This document shows, piece after piece, positions 34,733-44,100 of a stretch of DNA of 64,000 nucleotides; positions within the stretch are counted from its first letter, which is position 1, and every line of letters starts with the position of its first letter. The translations under genes were made by a program, and so were the position numbers. The DNA is from Anaerocolumna sp. MB42-C2 (lineage in GTDB: Bacteria > Bacillota > Clostridia > Lachnospirales > Lachnospiraceae). The notes under the pieces were generated by a model. It was not told the origin of the DNA. It saw nothing but the letters and a program-made list of their open reading frames with translations, and searched no databases. The stretch is from the NCBI RefSeq assembly GCF_030913705.1, contig NZ_CP133190.1, positions 1,674,001-1,738,000 on the forward strand, written 5' to 3'.

Positions 34733-35033
34733 AGCTTCCCATCCTCTCTATTATGGAGTCCTTTAGTCAATTGGTTAAACTATTATTATTTATAAATATA
34801 CCATAAATTAATTTTCGCATTTGCCTGTTTTAATTCTTGATACGATTAAATTCTGTAACTGACTCATTACTATCTAATGAGATAATACTCTTATTATTAT
34901 CTTTTAACAAGGTGTAAAATTTTTATCGGATCGGGAATAATAGTGATATTAAGAATGTGTCTATGATTAAAAATAATAAGGAAAGGTATGCCAAAAAGTT
35001 ACTTAGAACTTTAGTGGCAATATCCTATAGGAT
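34733..35033. other. Divergent region upstream of the chromate transporter genes
   Basis: The 301 bases contain a GATAATA/ATTATTATC imperfect inverted repeat (about 34882-34902), an eight-codon leader frame (34988-35014) and the palindrome at 35021-35034. Otherwise it is AT-rich without a gene. Confidence 0.45.
34988..35014 (+). CDS. Possible leader peptide MPKSYLEL upstream of chrA
   Basis: An ATG with AAGGAAAGG directly upstream encodes only eight residues before TAG, 19 bases ahead of the ChrA start. The ribosome site is better than that of ChrA itself, whose ATG has none. The short frame may therefore couple or attenuate ChrA translation. It may also be chance. Confidence 0.35.
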   Translation: MPKSYLEL

Positions 35034-35034
35034 A
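35021..35034. promoter_or_regulatory. 14-bp perfect palindrome at the chrA start
   Basis: TATCCTATAGGATA is a perfect palindrome whose last base is the A of the ChrA ATG. It could be a regulator site or a small RNA hairpin that hides the start codon. Confidence 0.4.
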
Positions 35035-35615
35035 TGTTTGGTAAACATATGAACAAAAAATGGATCATATACCGTAAACTATTTTTTTCAACTTTTACGA
35101 TAAGTGCATTTACCGTTGGAGGCGGTTATGTAATCGTACCTTTAATGAGAAAAAAATTTGTAGAGGACCTGAAGTGGATAGAAGAAAAAGAAATGTTAGA
35201 TTTAATGGCAATTGCTCAATCCTCTCCCGGACCAATCGCTGTAAATGCCTCCATCCTGATGGGATATCGTATGGCAGGCCTCCCCGGTGTTCTGACAACT
35301 GTCTTAGGCACTGTTTTACCTCCGTTTATAATATTGTCCATAATCTCTTCGTTTTATATTGCTTTCCGTGATAATCCTTATATTAACGCCGTATTAAAGG
35401 GAATGCAGGCTGGTATTGCTGCAGTTATCATAGATGTAATACTATCTATGGGAAACAGTATCGTGAAAGAAAAAGAGTCAATATCCGTTATTGTAATGTT
35501 TGCAGCATTTATTGCTGCTTACTTTTTTCATATTAATGTTATCTACATTATACTTGTCTGCGGGACAATCGGTGCTCTGACTGTTCTATATTGCAGCAAG
35601 CTAAATAAGAAATAA
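35034..35615 (+). CDS. chrA: Chromate transporter ChrA, N-terminal-half type subunit
   Basis: The 193-residue membrane protein belongs to the short ChrA (CHR) family. It has the signature FTVGGGYVIVPLMRKKFVE near residue 25 and AQSSPGPIAVNASILMGYRMAG in the middle, followed by several membrane segments. Short ChrA proteins work as pairs with a second half encoded next to them, as here. They export chromate or related oxyanions by a proton-linked mechanism. The ATG at 35034 and another at 35049 are both possible; neither has a strong ribosome site. The second half follows after 33 bases. Confidence 0.85.
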   Translation: MFGKHMNKKWIIYRKLFFSTFTISAFTVGGGYVIVPLMRKKFVEDLKWIEEKEMLDLMAIAQSSPGPIAVNASILMGYRMAGLPGVLTTVLGTVLPPFIILSIISSFYIAFRDNPYINAVLKGMQAGIAAVIIDVILSMGNSIVKEKESISVIVMFAAFIAAYFFHINVIYIILVCGTIGALTVLYCSKLNKK

Positions 35616-35648
35616 AATAAAAATAAACAAATGAACGGAGTGTAACAA

Positions 35649-36221
35649 TTGTTATATATAAAATTATTAATCAGTTTTTTTCAAATCGGTTTATTTAGTA
35701 TTGGCGGAGGTTATGCTTCATTACCTTTGATACAGAACCAGGTTGTAGAGATTAACAAATGGCTGACTATGACAGAGTACTCGGATTTAATAACTATTTC
35801 AGGTATGACTCCGGGGCCGATAGCAATTAATGCCTCCACGTTTGTGGGAATGCAGGCAGGCGGATTATTCGGTGCTTTTATGGCTACCCTTGGCTGTATA
35901 CTTCCATCCACTATAATTGTCGTATTTCTTGCAATTTTATACAGAAAATATAAAAAACTTAATATGGTCCAGGGAATATTAAAAGGATTACATCCCGCTG
36001 TTACCGCACTGATTGCATCCGCGGGGTTATCCATTTTAACCCTGACCTTCTGGGGTGATAAAGGAATAACCCTAAATCCTGCTGATGTAAATGCAGTATC
36101 GGTTATTCTGTTTGGTATCAGCTTATTTATTTTAAGAAAATATAAAGTAAACCCCATCTTTGTAATGCTTGGATCCGGTATCATAAGACTGACCATTTAT
36201 CTGCTGCCTATAAATGGTTGA
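35649..36221 (+). CDS. chrA: Chromate transporter ChrA, second-half subunit
   Basis: This 190-residue membrane protein is the second of the ChrA pair: FQIGLFSIGGGYASLPLIQNQVVE at the N-terminus and MTPGPIAINASTFVGMQAGG in the middle. Its TTG start is supported by GGAG upstream and by the fact that the family motif begins only a few residues later. The two subunits have opposite topology in this family and together make the transporter. Expression is likely coupled to the first gene, 33 bases away. Confidence 0.87.
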   Translation: MLYIKLLISFFQIGLFSIGGGYASLPLIQNQVVEINKWLTMTEYSDLITISGMTPGPIAINASTFVGMQAGGLFGAFMATLGCILPSTIIVVFLAILYRKYKKLNMVQGILKGLHPAVTALIASAGLSILTLTFWGDKGITLNPADVNAVSVILFGISLFILRKYKVNPIFVMLGSGIIRLTIYLLPING

Positions 36222-36225
36222 ATTT

Positions 36226-36396
36226 TCAATTAATATTTGAATCTTTATCCTCAGCATTCTCCGGATTTTTATTATAGTAATGTTGATTCCCACAGTTATT
36301 TCCAATACCTTGCTTAATGGGTGCTATAAAAAACCCTATGATGATACCTCCAAATAAGCATATGATCATTACTAAAATATTTTTGTTTTTATCCAT
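36226..36396 (-). CDS. Small single-span membrane protein
   Basis: The 56-residue protein starts at the ATG at 36396, with GGAGG seven bases upstream. It has one membrane segment (about 7-25, LVMIICLFGGIIIGFFIAPIK) and a hydrophilic tail with several Asn residues and one Cys. The pattern with IIIGFFIAPIKQG resembles small YtxH-like proteins of Bacillota. It is convergent with the ChrA pair and almost touches it. Function unknown. Confidence 0.65.
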   Translation of the reverse strand: MDKNKNILVMIICLFGGIIIGFFIAPIKQGIGNNCGNQHYYNKNPENAEDKDSNIN

Positions 36397-36500
36397 TAAT
36401 ATACCTCCATCCAATGATCAATTTTTCATTTATGATGTTCTGACTTACTTATTTCGGATCTTTGACTTTTTAGAATCTAATATCTTAATTTCATTATACC

Positions 36501-36539
36501 AAAAAATACCAATAACACAAATAATTATTGGTATTTTTT
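36501..36539. terminator. Bidirectional rho-independent terminator
   Basis: AAAAAATACCAATAA (36501-36515) pairs with TTATTGGTATTTTTT (36525-36539). Both arms end in A/T runs, giving U-tails in either direction. It lies 15 bases after the ABC exporter gene (minus strand). Confidence 0.85.
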
Positions 36540-36553
36540 ACTCTCTCTATTTA

Positions 36554-38416
36554 TTAAGCTGTCTGTTCAAACTGGGAATTATAAAGACTTGCATAAAATC
36601 CATCTTTTAGAAGAAGTTCTTCATGATTCCCCTGTTCTACAATATCTCCGTCTTTCATAACAAGTATTAAATCCGCATCTCGAATCGTTGAAAGTCTGTG
36701 TGCAATAACAAAACTTGTTCTGCCTTTCATTAAGTTATCCATTGCTTTCTGGATTCTTATTTCTGTTCGGGTATCTACGGAACTGGTTGCTTCATCTAAG
36801 ATCAGAATCTTAGGATCCGCCAAAATAGCTCTTGCTATGGTTAATAACTGTTTTTGGCCTTGCGAAACATTACTTGCTTCTTCATTTAAAACCATATTGT
36901 AACCATCCGGAAGAGTGGATATAAAATGATGTGCATGAGCTGCTTTCGCTGCCGCTATAACTTCTTCATCCGTAGCACCGCTTTTGCCGTACCGGATATT
37001 TTCCATAATTGTACCGTTAAATAACCAGGTTTCCTGTAAAACCATACCAAACAGCTGTCTTAATTCACCCCGGTTAAAATCTTTGATGTTAAAACCATCG
37101 ATTAAGATTTCACCTTCATTCACGTCATAAAAACGCATTAATAGCTTAACCATTGTCGTTTTACCAGCACCGGTTGGTCCAACGATAGCTATTTTCTGAC
37201 CCGGTTTAATTTGTGCAGAGAAATCTTTAATAATAATCTTATCAGGATTATAACCAAACTTAACATGGTTAAATTCAACATTACTGCTTATATTCTCCGT
37301 CTGTACCGGATTAACTGCTATCTGTTCTTCCTCTTCTTCTAAAAATTCAAATACGCGTTCCGCTGCCGCTGCGGTTTGCTGTATTTGTGCCGAAACTTGC
37401 GCAATTTGTGCAATCGGCTGGTTAAAACTTCTTACATATTGTATAAACGATTGAATATCACCGACTTTAATCCGGTCTTTCACTACCAGATATCCACCTA
37501 AGATAGCTACAGCTACATAACCGATATTACCTACAAAAGCCATAATTGGATGCATCATTCCGGAGAGAAATTGAGACTTCCAGGCTGAATGATAAAGTGT
37601 ATTATTTGCCTTATCAAAATCTTCAATTACTTTATCTTCGCCATTAAATGCTTTCACTATATTATGACCGCCATAAACTTCTTCCACCTGACCGTTTACA
37701 TGACCTAAATATTCCTGCTGCTGTTTAAAGTAAATCTGCGATTTTTTAATAATATATCCAATAAGTCCTGCTGATAAAGGTAACGTAAGAACAGCAACCA
37801 ATGTCATGGTAAAACTAATGGTCAGCATCATGTATAAAATACCGATAATCATAGTAACCGATGTAATGATTTGCGTAATACTCTGATTTAAACTCTGACT
37901 TAATGTATCCACATCATTGGTAACTCTGGATAGCACTTCACCATGCGTTTTTGTTTCAAAATAATTCATCGGCATCCGGTTGATTTTCTCAGAAATCTCT
38001 TTTCTGAACTGATAAGTAACTTTCTGTGAAATGTCAGTCATGATAAAGCCCTGTATAAATGAAAACAACATACTGATTACATACAAACTTAATAGTATTA
38101 AAAGAGTTCTTCCGATACTGCTAAAATCAATACCACCGGTTCTATTAATTTTATTCATCAGTCCTTCAAACAAATCCGTAGTTACATTACCAAGTATTTT
38201 AGGGCCTACAATACCAAATACTGTACTGCCGATAGCAAATATAACTACAAACAAAAACCCTATTTTATATCGGCTCATAAATATTGCCAATTTTTTAATG
38301 GACTCCTTAAAATTCTTTGCTTTCTCACCTGCAGCACCCAATTGGCCGCCTCCCATAGGTCCGCGTCCCATGGAACTTTTTCTGGCAGGATGTTTATTAT
38401 TGCTTTCATTACTCAT
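36554..38416 (-). CDS. ABC exporter half-transporter, catalytically canonical subunit
   Basis: The 620-residue protein has a Gly/Met-rich N-terminal stretch (about 1-35), six membrane segments (from about 46 to 330) and a C-terminal nucleotide-binding domain. That domain has Walker A GPTGAGKT, signature VSQGQKQLL and Walker B ILILDEATSSVD with the catalytic Glu, and the H-loop AHRLST. Its start overlaps the upstream partner gene by eight bases. Such pairs (LmrCD, BmrCD, TM287/288-like) export drugs or lipids. The intact catalytic site here and the altered one in the partner indicate an asymmetric heterodimer. A MarR gene upstream suggests drug-responsive control. Confidence 0.92.
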   Translation of the reverse strand: MSNESNNKHPARKSSMGRGPMGGGQLGAAGEKAKNFKESIKKLAIFMSRYKIGFLFVVIFAIGSTVFGIVGPKILGNVTTDLFEGLMNKINRTGGIDFSSIGRTLLILLSLYVISMLFSFIQGFIMTDISQKVTYQFRKEISEKINRMPMNYFETKTHGEVLSRVTNDVDTLSQSLNQSITQIITSVTMIIGILYMMLTISFTMTLVAVLTLPLSAGLIGYIIKKSQIYFKQQQEYLGHVNGQVEEVYGGHNIVKAFNGEDKVIEDFDKANNTLYHSAWKSQFLSGMMHPIMAFVGNIGYVAVAILGGYLVVKDRIKVGDIQSFIQYVRSFNQPIAQIAQVSAQIQQTAAAAERVFEFLEEEEEQIAVNPVQTENISSNVEFNHVKFGYNPDKIIIKDFSAQIKPGQKIAIVGPTGAGKTTMVKLLMRFYDVNEGEILIDGFNIKDFNRGELRQLFGMVLQETWLFNGTIMENIRYGKSGATDEEVIAAAKAAHAHHFISTLPDGYNMVLNEEASNVSQGQKQLLTIARAILADPKILILDEATSSVDTRTEIRIQKAMDNLMKGRTSFVIAHRLSTIRDADLILVMKDGDIVEQGNHEELLLKDGFYASLYNSQFEQTA

Positions 38417-40664
38417 ATGTTAATTCCTCCTTTGACAGCTGTGATGAAGCAATCTGTTTATAAACTTCACAATCTTTCAGTAATTCTTTATGAGTTCCTT
38501 TACCAACTATTTTTCCATCGTCTAATACCAGAATCTGATCTGCATGTATAATTGTACTGATTCTTTGAGCAACAATAATTACAGTACTGTTACCGATTTC
38601 AGTTTTTAGTGCTTTCCTAAGTGTAACATCTGTTTTATAATCCAACGCTGAAAAGCTGTCATCAAATATATAGATTTCAGGATCTTTGGCAATCGCTCTT
38701 GCAATGGATAATCTCTGCTTCTGACCTCCGGATACATTCCCTCCGCCCTGTGAAATTGCTGCTTCAAATTTATCCGGTTTTTCTTCAATAAAGTCAAGAG
38801 CCTGAGCAATTCTGGCCGAACGATTAATTTCATCCTCTGTGGCATCTTGTTTGCCATATCTTAAATTGGAATCAATGGTTCCTGAAAAAAGAACACCTTT
38901 TTGCGGTACATAACCTAATTTATTTCTCAATTGATGCTGATTTACTTCTCTGATATCTACTCCGTTAACTTTGATGCTTCCTTGGGTCACATCAAAAAAT
39001 CTTGGAATCAGTTGTACCAGTGTTGACTTACCACTGCCGGTACTGCCTATAATAGCCGTGGTCTCACCTGGTTTTGCAGTAAAAGTGATGTCAGATAATA
39101 CATCATCATCTGCCTTGGGATAACGAAATGAAACATGGTCAAATTCTACATAACCTATTTTATCCGATCTAAACTGCTCCGCTTTTGCCGGATCATGTAT
39201 CGTTAAATCCGTATCAATTACTTCCATAATACGGGATGCTGATACGGAAGCTCTCGGAAGCATAATGGAAATCATGGACAGCATTAAGAAAGACATAATG
39301 ATCTGCATGGTATATTGAATAAATGCCATCAGATCACCAACCTGCATCGTTCCCTGATCGATTCCTTTGCCGCCGCTCCAGATAATTAACACGGTAATAC
39401 CATTCATAATAAACATCATAAGCGGCATCATAAAAGTCATAACACGGTTTACAAATAAACTGGTTTGTGTTAAATCCTGATTGGCAATATCAAATCTTTT
39501 TTCTTCCTGTTTTTCTTTATTAAAAGCACGAATTACTGACAATCCTGTTAAAATTTCACGGGTTACCAAATTCAGCCTGTCAATTAATTTCTGCATTAAT
39601 TTAAACTTAGGCATAGCAACCGCAAACAATGTGCCAACCAGACATAATATTAAAAAAACCGCTAATGCAATAATCCAGGTCATAGAAACATTGGTATTTA
39701 AAACTTTTACAATACCACCGATTGCTAATATAGGTGAATATATTACGATTCGGATCAGAAACACTAAAGTCATTTGAACTTGCTGTATATCATTTGTGCT
39801 TCTGGTTATAAGGGATGCAGTTGAAAATTTGTCAAACTCAGAATTGGAGAAACTGACAACTTTCTTAAATACTCTTCCTCTTAAATCCCTGCCTAAACCT
39901 GCTGCAATACGGGACGCCAAAAAGCCTACCAGGATAGTCGAAATCATAGCTAATAATGCCAGTCCAAGCATCTTAGCACCGGCCAGGAAAATATAATTTG
40001 TCTGTAATTCACCGGTATCAATTCCTATCGCTTTGTATTCTGCCTTTACAGCAGAGATCGCACCCTGTTTTAATATTGATTCCGGCATGGCAGATATTTT
40101 TTCTTCGATGGATGAAAGAATCTGTTTGGATTGTTCCTCCGGAATTTTTGTTAGTATTTCCATTAAGCTTAAATCAGCCATTTCAGCCGGAAGTTTAGCA
40201 GTTATCTGCTGTTTTAAAGGTTTCACCTGATCGGAATCACTGTTTAAGGTGGTAACCAGTAGAAATGCTCTTGACATAATGCTATTTAATTGATTCTCTG
40301 TCTCAGTATCTGTAATACTATCTTTATTTAATTTATATAAGACTTCATTTGCTAACTCAGGATATTTCTTCAGATAATTCTGATACTCCTTATCAGCTAG
40401 GGTATCCTTCGATATTAATTCATAGGAAACCTCTACCGTTTTCCTGCTAGCTGCATCCATAGTGAATAAAAGGTTATTCATCTCATTCTCACGGATAACT
40501 GTAGGAACTGCGTTTTTTATACCTCCCTGTTGTATACCGATATCAACAATATCGGAGGTATAAGCAGGCAGCGATAAGTCACAAAATGCCTGTAATGCTA
40601 ATAATGCAATAACTATAATAAGTGGACCAACAGATGACTTCAGTAATTTTACAATTTTAAGCAT
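38409..40664 (-). CDS. ABC exporter half-transporter with degenerate site and large outer loop
   Basis: The 751-residue protein starts at ATG 40664 (AAAGGAG five bases upstream). After the first membrane segment (about 11-30) there is an insertion of about 170 residues (about 50-220), hydrophilic and helical, which should lie outside the cell. The remaining membrane segments and a nucleotide-binding domain follow: Walker A GSTGSGKST, signature VSGGQKQRL, and Walker B IYIFDDSFSALD, where Asp replaces the catalytic Glu. This is the pattern of the non-catalytic subunit of heterodimeric exporters. It lies 37 bases after a MarR gene and overlaps the partner by eight bases. Confidence 0.92.
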   Translation of the reverse strand: MLKIVKLLKSSVGPLIIVIALLALQAFCDLSLPAYTSDIVDIGIQQGGIKNAVPTVIRENEMNNLLFTMDAASRKTVEVSYELISKDTLADKEYQNYLKKYPELANEVLYKLNKDSITDTETENQLNSIMSRAFLLVTTLNSDSDQVKPLKQQITAKLPAEMADLSLMEILTKIPEEQSKQILSSIEEKISAMPESILKQGAISAVKAEYKAIGIDTGELQTNYIFLAGAKMLGLALLAMISTILVGFLASRIAAGLGRDLRGRVFKKVVSFSNSEFDKFSTASLITRSTNDIQQVQMTLVFLIRIVIYSPILAIGGIVKVLNTNVSMTWIIALAVFLILCLVGTLFAVAMPKFKLMQKLIDRLNLVTREILTGLSVIRAFNKEKQEEKRFDIANQDLTQTSLFVNRVMTFMMPLMMFIMNGITVLIIWSGGKGIDQGTMQVGDLMAFIQYTMQIIMSFLMLSMISIMLPRASVSASRIMEVIDTDLTIHDPAKAEQFRSDKIGYVEFDHVSFRYPKADDDVLSDITFTAKPGETTAIIGSTGSGKSTLVQLIPRFFDVTQGSIKVNGVDIREVNQHQLRNKLGYVPQKGVLFSGTIDSNLRYGKQDATEDEINRSARIAQALDFIEEKPDKFEAAISQGGGNVSGGQKQRLSIARAIAKDPEIYIFDDSFSALDYKTDVTLRKALKTEIGNSTVIIVAQRISTIIHADQILVLDDGKIVGKGTHKELLKDCEVYKQIASSQLSKEELTYE

Positions 40665-40700
40665 GCTAACTCCTTTCAAATCTATTTCATTCTTATGTTC

Positions 40701-41195
40701 TTATTCTTTATCAAAATCGTCTTTCATTTTTTTCATGTCTTTCATTTCCTCATACACTGCATCATAGAATTTGTTAAGGAGGTTGATAAAGTCTTTTGCA
40801 TCTTCTTCTCCCATTCTCTTAATAGTACGGTCAGCAAAAGCATGCATTATGTGAAAAGATTCTTTTATAATCTTTTCACCGGCTGCAGATAGTTGTATAT
40901 AGACTACTCTCCTGTCTTTTTTATCCGAGATTCTCTCAATATAACCTTTATCTTCCAGAGCCTTTAACATTTTGGATGTAGCCGGTTTGGTGGAATGAAT
41001 CATATCACTTAATTCACTTACCTTAACGCCCGGAACATCCTTTTGATTTAATTTATTTTCCTCCATACAGCCATGTATTGCTCCTAACATCATAAACTCA
41101 CCCTGATGAACCATATCCTTAGGATGGTGTTTATGTGTCAGTTTACGCAGTTTATTCATAACTGATAAGAATTCATGAGTAATATTTTTTTCCAT
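40701..41195 (-). CDS. MarR family transcriptional regulator
   Basis: The 164-residue protein starts at ATG 41195 with AAGGAGG upstream. A winged helix-turn-helix reads VKVSELSDMIHSTKPATSKMLKALEDKGYIERISDKKDRRVVYIQLS (about 58-106), including the DKRD-like wing. The C-terminus (KDMKKMKDDFDKE) is highly charged. It is the first gene of an operon with the two ABC exporter subunits. A TTAACCT-N15-AGGTTAA inverted repeat lies just downstream of the promoter, so autoregulation and exporter control by a drug or fatty-acid-like ligand are likely. Confidence 0.9.
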   Translation of the reverse strand: MEKNITHEFLSVMNKLRKLTHKHHPKDMVHQGEFMMLGAIHGCMEENKLNQKDVPGVKVSELSDMIHSTKPATSKMLKALEDKGYIERISDKKDRRVVYIQLSAAGEKIIKESFHIMHAFADRTIKRMGEEDAKDFINLLNKFYDAVYEEMKDMKKMKDDFDKE

Positions 41196-41296
41196 TATAA
41201 CCTCCTTATGTTTTATCATTTGGTACTTTAGTATATCTTATGTGCAATGAGTATGAATTTTATTATTGCCGACTCCCTTCTAAAACAGTAAATTGA

Positions 41297-41325
41297 TTAA
41301 CCTGATTAATAGTTGAGTAGGTTAA
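41297..41325. promoter_or_regulatory. Candidate MarR operator
   Basis: TTAACCT (41297-41303) and AGGTTAA (41319-41325) are a perfect inverted repeat spaced by 15 bases, immediately downstream of the -10 of the MarR promoter. The repeat extends on both sides with one extra base (TTGATTAACCT versus TTG-TTAACCT). Confidence 0.6.
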
Positions 41326-41330
41326 CAATT

Positions 41331-41358
41331 ATTATAATTATTTTTCTAAGTATGTCAA
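41331..41358 (-). promoter_or_regulatory. Promoter of the MarR-ABC exporter operon
   Basis: TTGACA and TATAAT are both exact on the minus strand with 16 bases between. The MarR-type inverted repeat lies directly downstream. Confidence 0.75.
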
Positions 41359-41435
41359 TATACGAAAAAAAACTTAAGTTAATTGTAAGAATTGATTTAT
41401 AAAAATTTTATGAATGATTTCATTTTACCTATGCA

Positions 41436-41467
41436 ATAAAAAGTCTGCCTAAAAAACTCAGGCAGAC
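41436..41467 (-). terminator. Terminator of the methionine operon
   Basis: GTCTGCCT (41443-41450) and AGGCAGAC (41460-41467) form a perfect stem. On the minus strand TTTTTATT follows. It lies 27 bases past the methionine synthase stop. Confidence 0.85.
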
Positions 41468-41493
41468 ATTTTAACGAAAACCATATTTTCTTA

Positions 41494-44064
41494 TTATAAG
41501 ATTCCCAATAACTTCTTTGCTACTATAACCGTTTCACCGGCATCCTTGGCATATCCGTCAGCACCGATTTCATCCGCATAACTTTGGGTAATTACCGCAC
41601 CGCCAATGATAATTTTTGCATTTAAACCGGATTCCTTTTTAAGACGTATCACTTCTTTCATTTCCAGCATGGTTGTTGTCATTAAAGCGGATAAGGCAAT
41701 GATATCCGCATTCTTTTCCTTAGCAGTATCTATAATCTTAACAGACGGAACATCCTTACCAAGGTCAATAACCTGAAAACCATAATTTTTTAGCATTAGA
41801 ACCACTAAATTCTTACCGATATCGTGTACGTCTCCTGCAACGGTTGCAATTACTATGGTACCCAATTTTTTATCATTACCGTCTTTCTTAAGTTTTGGTT
41901 CTAAAAAGTCAATTGCAGATTTCATTGCTTCAGCGGAAGAGATTAGCTGCGGCAGGAAATAAATCTGTTTATCAAACAACCGACCAACTTCGTTAATAGC
42001 AGGAATCAAAAGATTGTCCAATATAAAGGATGGGGGATTGCCCTCCTCCAAAGACTGGGTAACCAGCTGTACCATATTTCTTTTATTTCCCTTTATTACC
42101 CCTTCATAAACAGCCTGATTCGTCTGGTTGGATTTCTGTGTTTCCATCTGTGCTTTATCTTCTACCGGACTGCAACAGGAATCGTTGCCGGATATTCCTT
42201 TTTCCTTGTCTGAATGATTAACAGCATGAGCTGATTTATTTGCTGTACCGGCATTAGTTTCAGGTACCATGTCCTTTCCCTTGTCATTTACGTTCTTAAT
42301 AACTACGGGATTTTTCGTAACTCTGTTAATGTATCGTATATCTGCCTCTTCTTTTCCTTTTAACAAATCGGCTGCAAATGCAGTATTAATCAACAAGTCC
42401 TGAGAAGGATTAGCTATTGCCATAGTAAGTCCTGTCTGTATGGCAAAGGCTAAAAAAGTACTATTAATAAACTGTCTCTCAGGTAATCCAAAAGAAATAT
42501 TGGATAAACCTACTACAGTAGCCAGTCCTAACTCTTCTTTACAATACTGTATTGTCTGAAGTGTCTGGACGGCAGCATCCTTATTGGCTCCAACCGTGTT
42601 TACAAGTCCGTCTACTATAATATCTTCTTTCGTCAGCCCTTGCCTTTTTGCTTCTTTTAATATGGTTTGAATTATCTCTTTCTTTTCAGCTATATCTTTA
42701 GGCAATCCTTTATCGGATAATGGCAGGAGAATAAACATGGCTCCGTATTTTTTTGCCATAGGAATTAATTTCTCAAATTTTTCCTTTTCTAAGGATATAG
42801 AATTAATTAATGCCCGGCCGGGATAGATACGAAGTGCGGCTTCGATTACACTAATATGGCTGGAATCAATGCAAAGAGGTATATTCGCCGCCATGGTTAC
42901 CTCTCTCACCACATTTATCATCATTTCTTTCTCATCGATACCGTTCATACCCATATTAATATCTAAGATATCCGCACCGTTTTCCACCTGTTCTTCCGCC
43001 ATGCTAAGAACCGTATCCAATTCTCCCTCCTTTAATTCCTCTTGTAAAGCTTTTTTACCGGTAGGGTTAATTCTTTCACCGATTACCATAAAACGTCCGT
43101 CTAAATCTATATCAAGTGTTTTTCGTTCTGTTGTTAAGGTCCGTCTTTTGACTTGGTTTATGATATGAGGTTTCTTGGCATCAATCTCTTCTTTCAAACA
43201 TTTTATATGTTCCGGGGTTGTACCACAACAACCTCCCACAAGACTGGCACCGGCATCCACTAACTTTTTGGCCTGTACTGCAAATTCCTCCGGTCCCAAA
43301 CTAAATACGGTTTCATTATCAATTAATACCGGTAACCCAGCATTTGGTTTTGCTATAATTGGGACATTCGCGTATTCTTTCATGGCTGTTACAACCTGAC
43401 ACATTTTTTCAGGGCCGGTAGAACAGTTCACACCCACTGCATCCACTCCCATATTCTGCAGAACTACCATTGCAGTTACAGGATCGGTTCCGTAAAACGT
43501 GTGCATATTGTCATTAAAAGTTAAAGTAACCAAAACAGGCAATTCACAGCTTTCCTTAACCGCCAATACCGCCGCTCTGCACTCCTGCAGGCTCATCATG
43601 GTTTCTATAACAAATAAATCCACACCTTCCATTAACAGATAAGATATCTGTTCTTTATAGACATCCACTAATTCTTCAAACTCTATAGTACCAATAGGTG
43701 ATAACTGTTCCCCGGTCATGGTCAGATCCCCGGCAATATAAACGTTCCTTTTATTTAATTGAGCTTCACTTACCGCCTTCCTGGATAATCTTACCAACTC
43801 CCGGTTAATACGTTCTATATCGTCTGCCAGTCCATATTCCTTCAATTTAATCCGATTACTGGTAAAGGTAGGTGCATATAAAATATCCGATCCGGCTTCA
43901 AGGTAGTCTTTCTGCAGCTTCACCAAGACATTGCTGTGTTCCAGAATCCACTTTTCCGGGCAAACTCCGGAGGGCATTCCACTTTTTTGCATATTACTTC
44001 CCATTGCCCCATCAAGAAGAACGATTTTTTTATTGATTAAATCCAAAAATTCTTTTTTTGTCAT
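41494..44064 (-). CDS. metH: Cobalamin-dependent methionine synthase (MetH-like, no activation domain)
   Basis: The 856-residue protein has an N-terminal homocysteine S-methyltransferase domain (about 1-290, zinc ligands in VNCSTGP and GGCCGTTPEH) and a pterin-binding domain (about 310-590, with MVIGERINPTGKK). A charged linker of about 50 residues (about 610-660) with two adjacent Cys follows, then a B12 cap and a cobalamin-binding domain with VHDIGKN as the DxHxxG site. The S-adenosylmethionine-activation domain of E. coli MetH is absent, as is common in Clostridia; reactivation must then come from elsewhere. It makes methionine from homocysteine and methyl-tetrahydrofolate, completing the pathway started by the MTHFR fusion upstream. 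Confidence 0.9.
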   Translation of the reverse strand: MTKKEFLDLINKKIVLLDGAMGSNMQKSGMPSGVCPEKWILEHSNVLVKLQKDYLEAGSDILYAPTFTSNRIKLKEYGLADDIERINRELVRLSRKAVSEAQLNKRNVYIAGDLTMTGEQLSPIGTIEFEELVDVYKEQISYLLMEGVDLFVIETMMSLQECRAAVLAVKESCELPVLVTLTFNDNMHTFYGTDPVTAMVVLQNMGVDAVGVNCSTGPEKMCQVVTAMKEYANVPIIAKPNAGLPVLIDNETVFSLGPEEFAVQAKKLVDAGASLVGGCCGTTPEHIKCLKEEIDAKKPHIINQVKRRTLTTERKTLDIDLDGRFMVIGERINPTGKKALQEELKEGELDTVLSMAEEQVENGADILDINMGMNGIDEKEMMINVVREVTMAANIPLCIDSSHISVIEAALRIYPGRALINSISLEKEKFEKLIPMAKKYGAMFILLPLSDKGLPKDIAEKKEIIQTILKEAKRQGLTKEDIIVDGLVNTVGANKDAAVQTLQTIQYCKEELGLATVVGLSNISFGLPERQFINSTFLAFAIQTGLTMAIANPSQDLLINTAFAADLLKGKEEADIRYINRVTKNPVVIKNVNDKGKDMVPETNAGTANKSAHAVNHSDKEKGISGNDSCCSPVEDKAQMETQKSNQTNQAVYEGVIKGNKRNMVQLVTQSLEEGNPPSFILDNLLIPAINEVGRLFDKQIYFLPQLISSAEAMKSAIDFLEPKLKKDGNDKKLGTIVIATVAGDVHDIGKNLVVLMLKNYGFQVIDLGKDVPSVKIIDTAKEKNADIIALSALMTTTMLEMKEVIRLKKESGLNAKIIIGGAVITQSYADEIGADGYAKDAGETVIVAKKLLGIL

Positions 44065-44100
44065 CGTTTGACCTCACTTCCTATTGGTACTTTATTTTAC

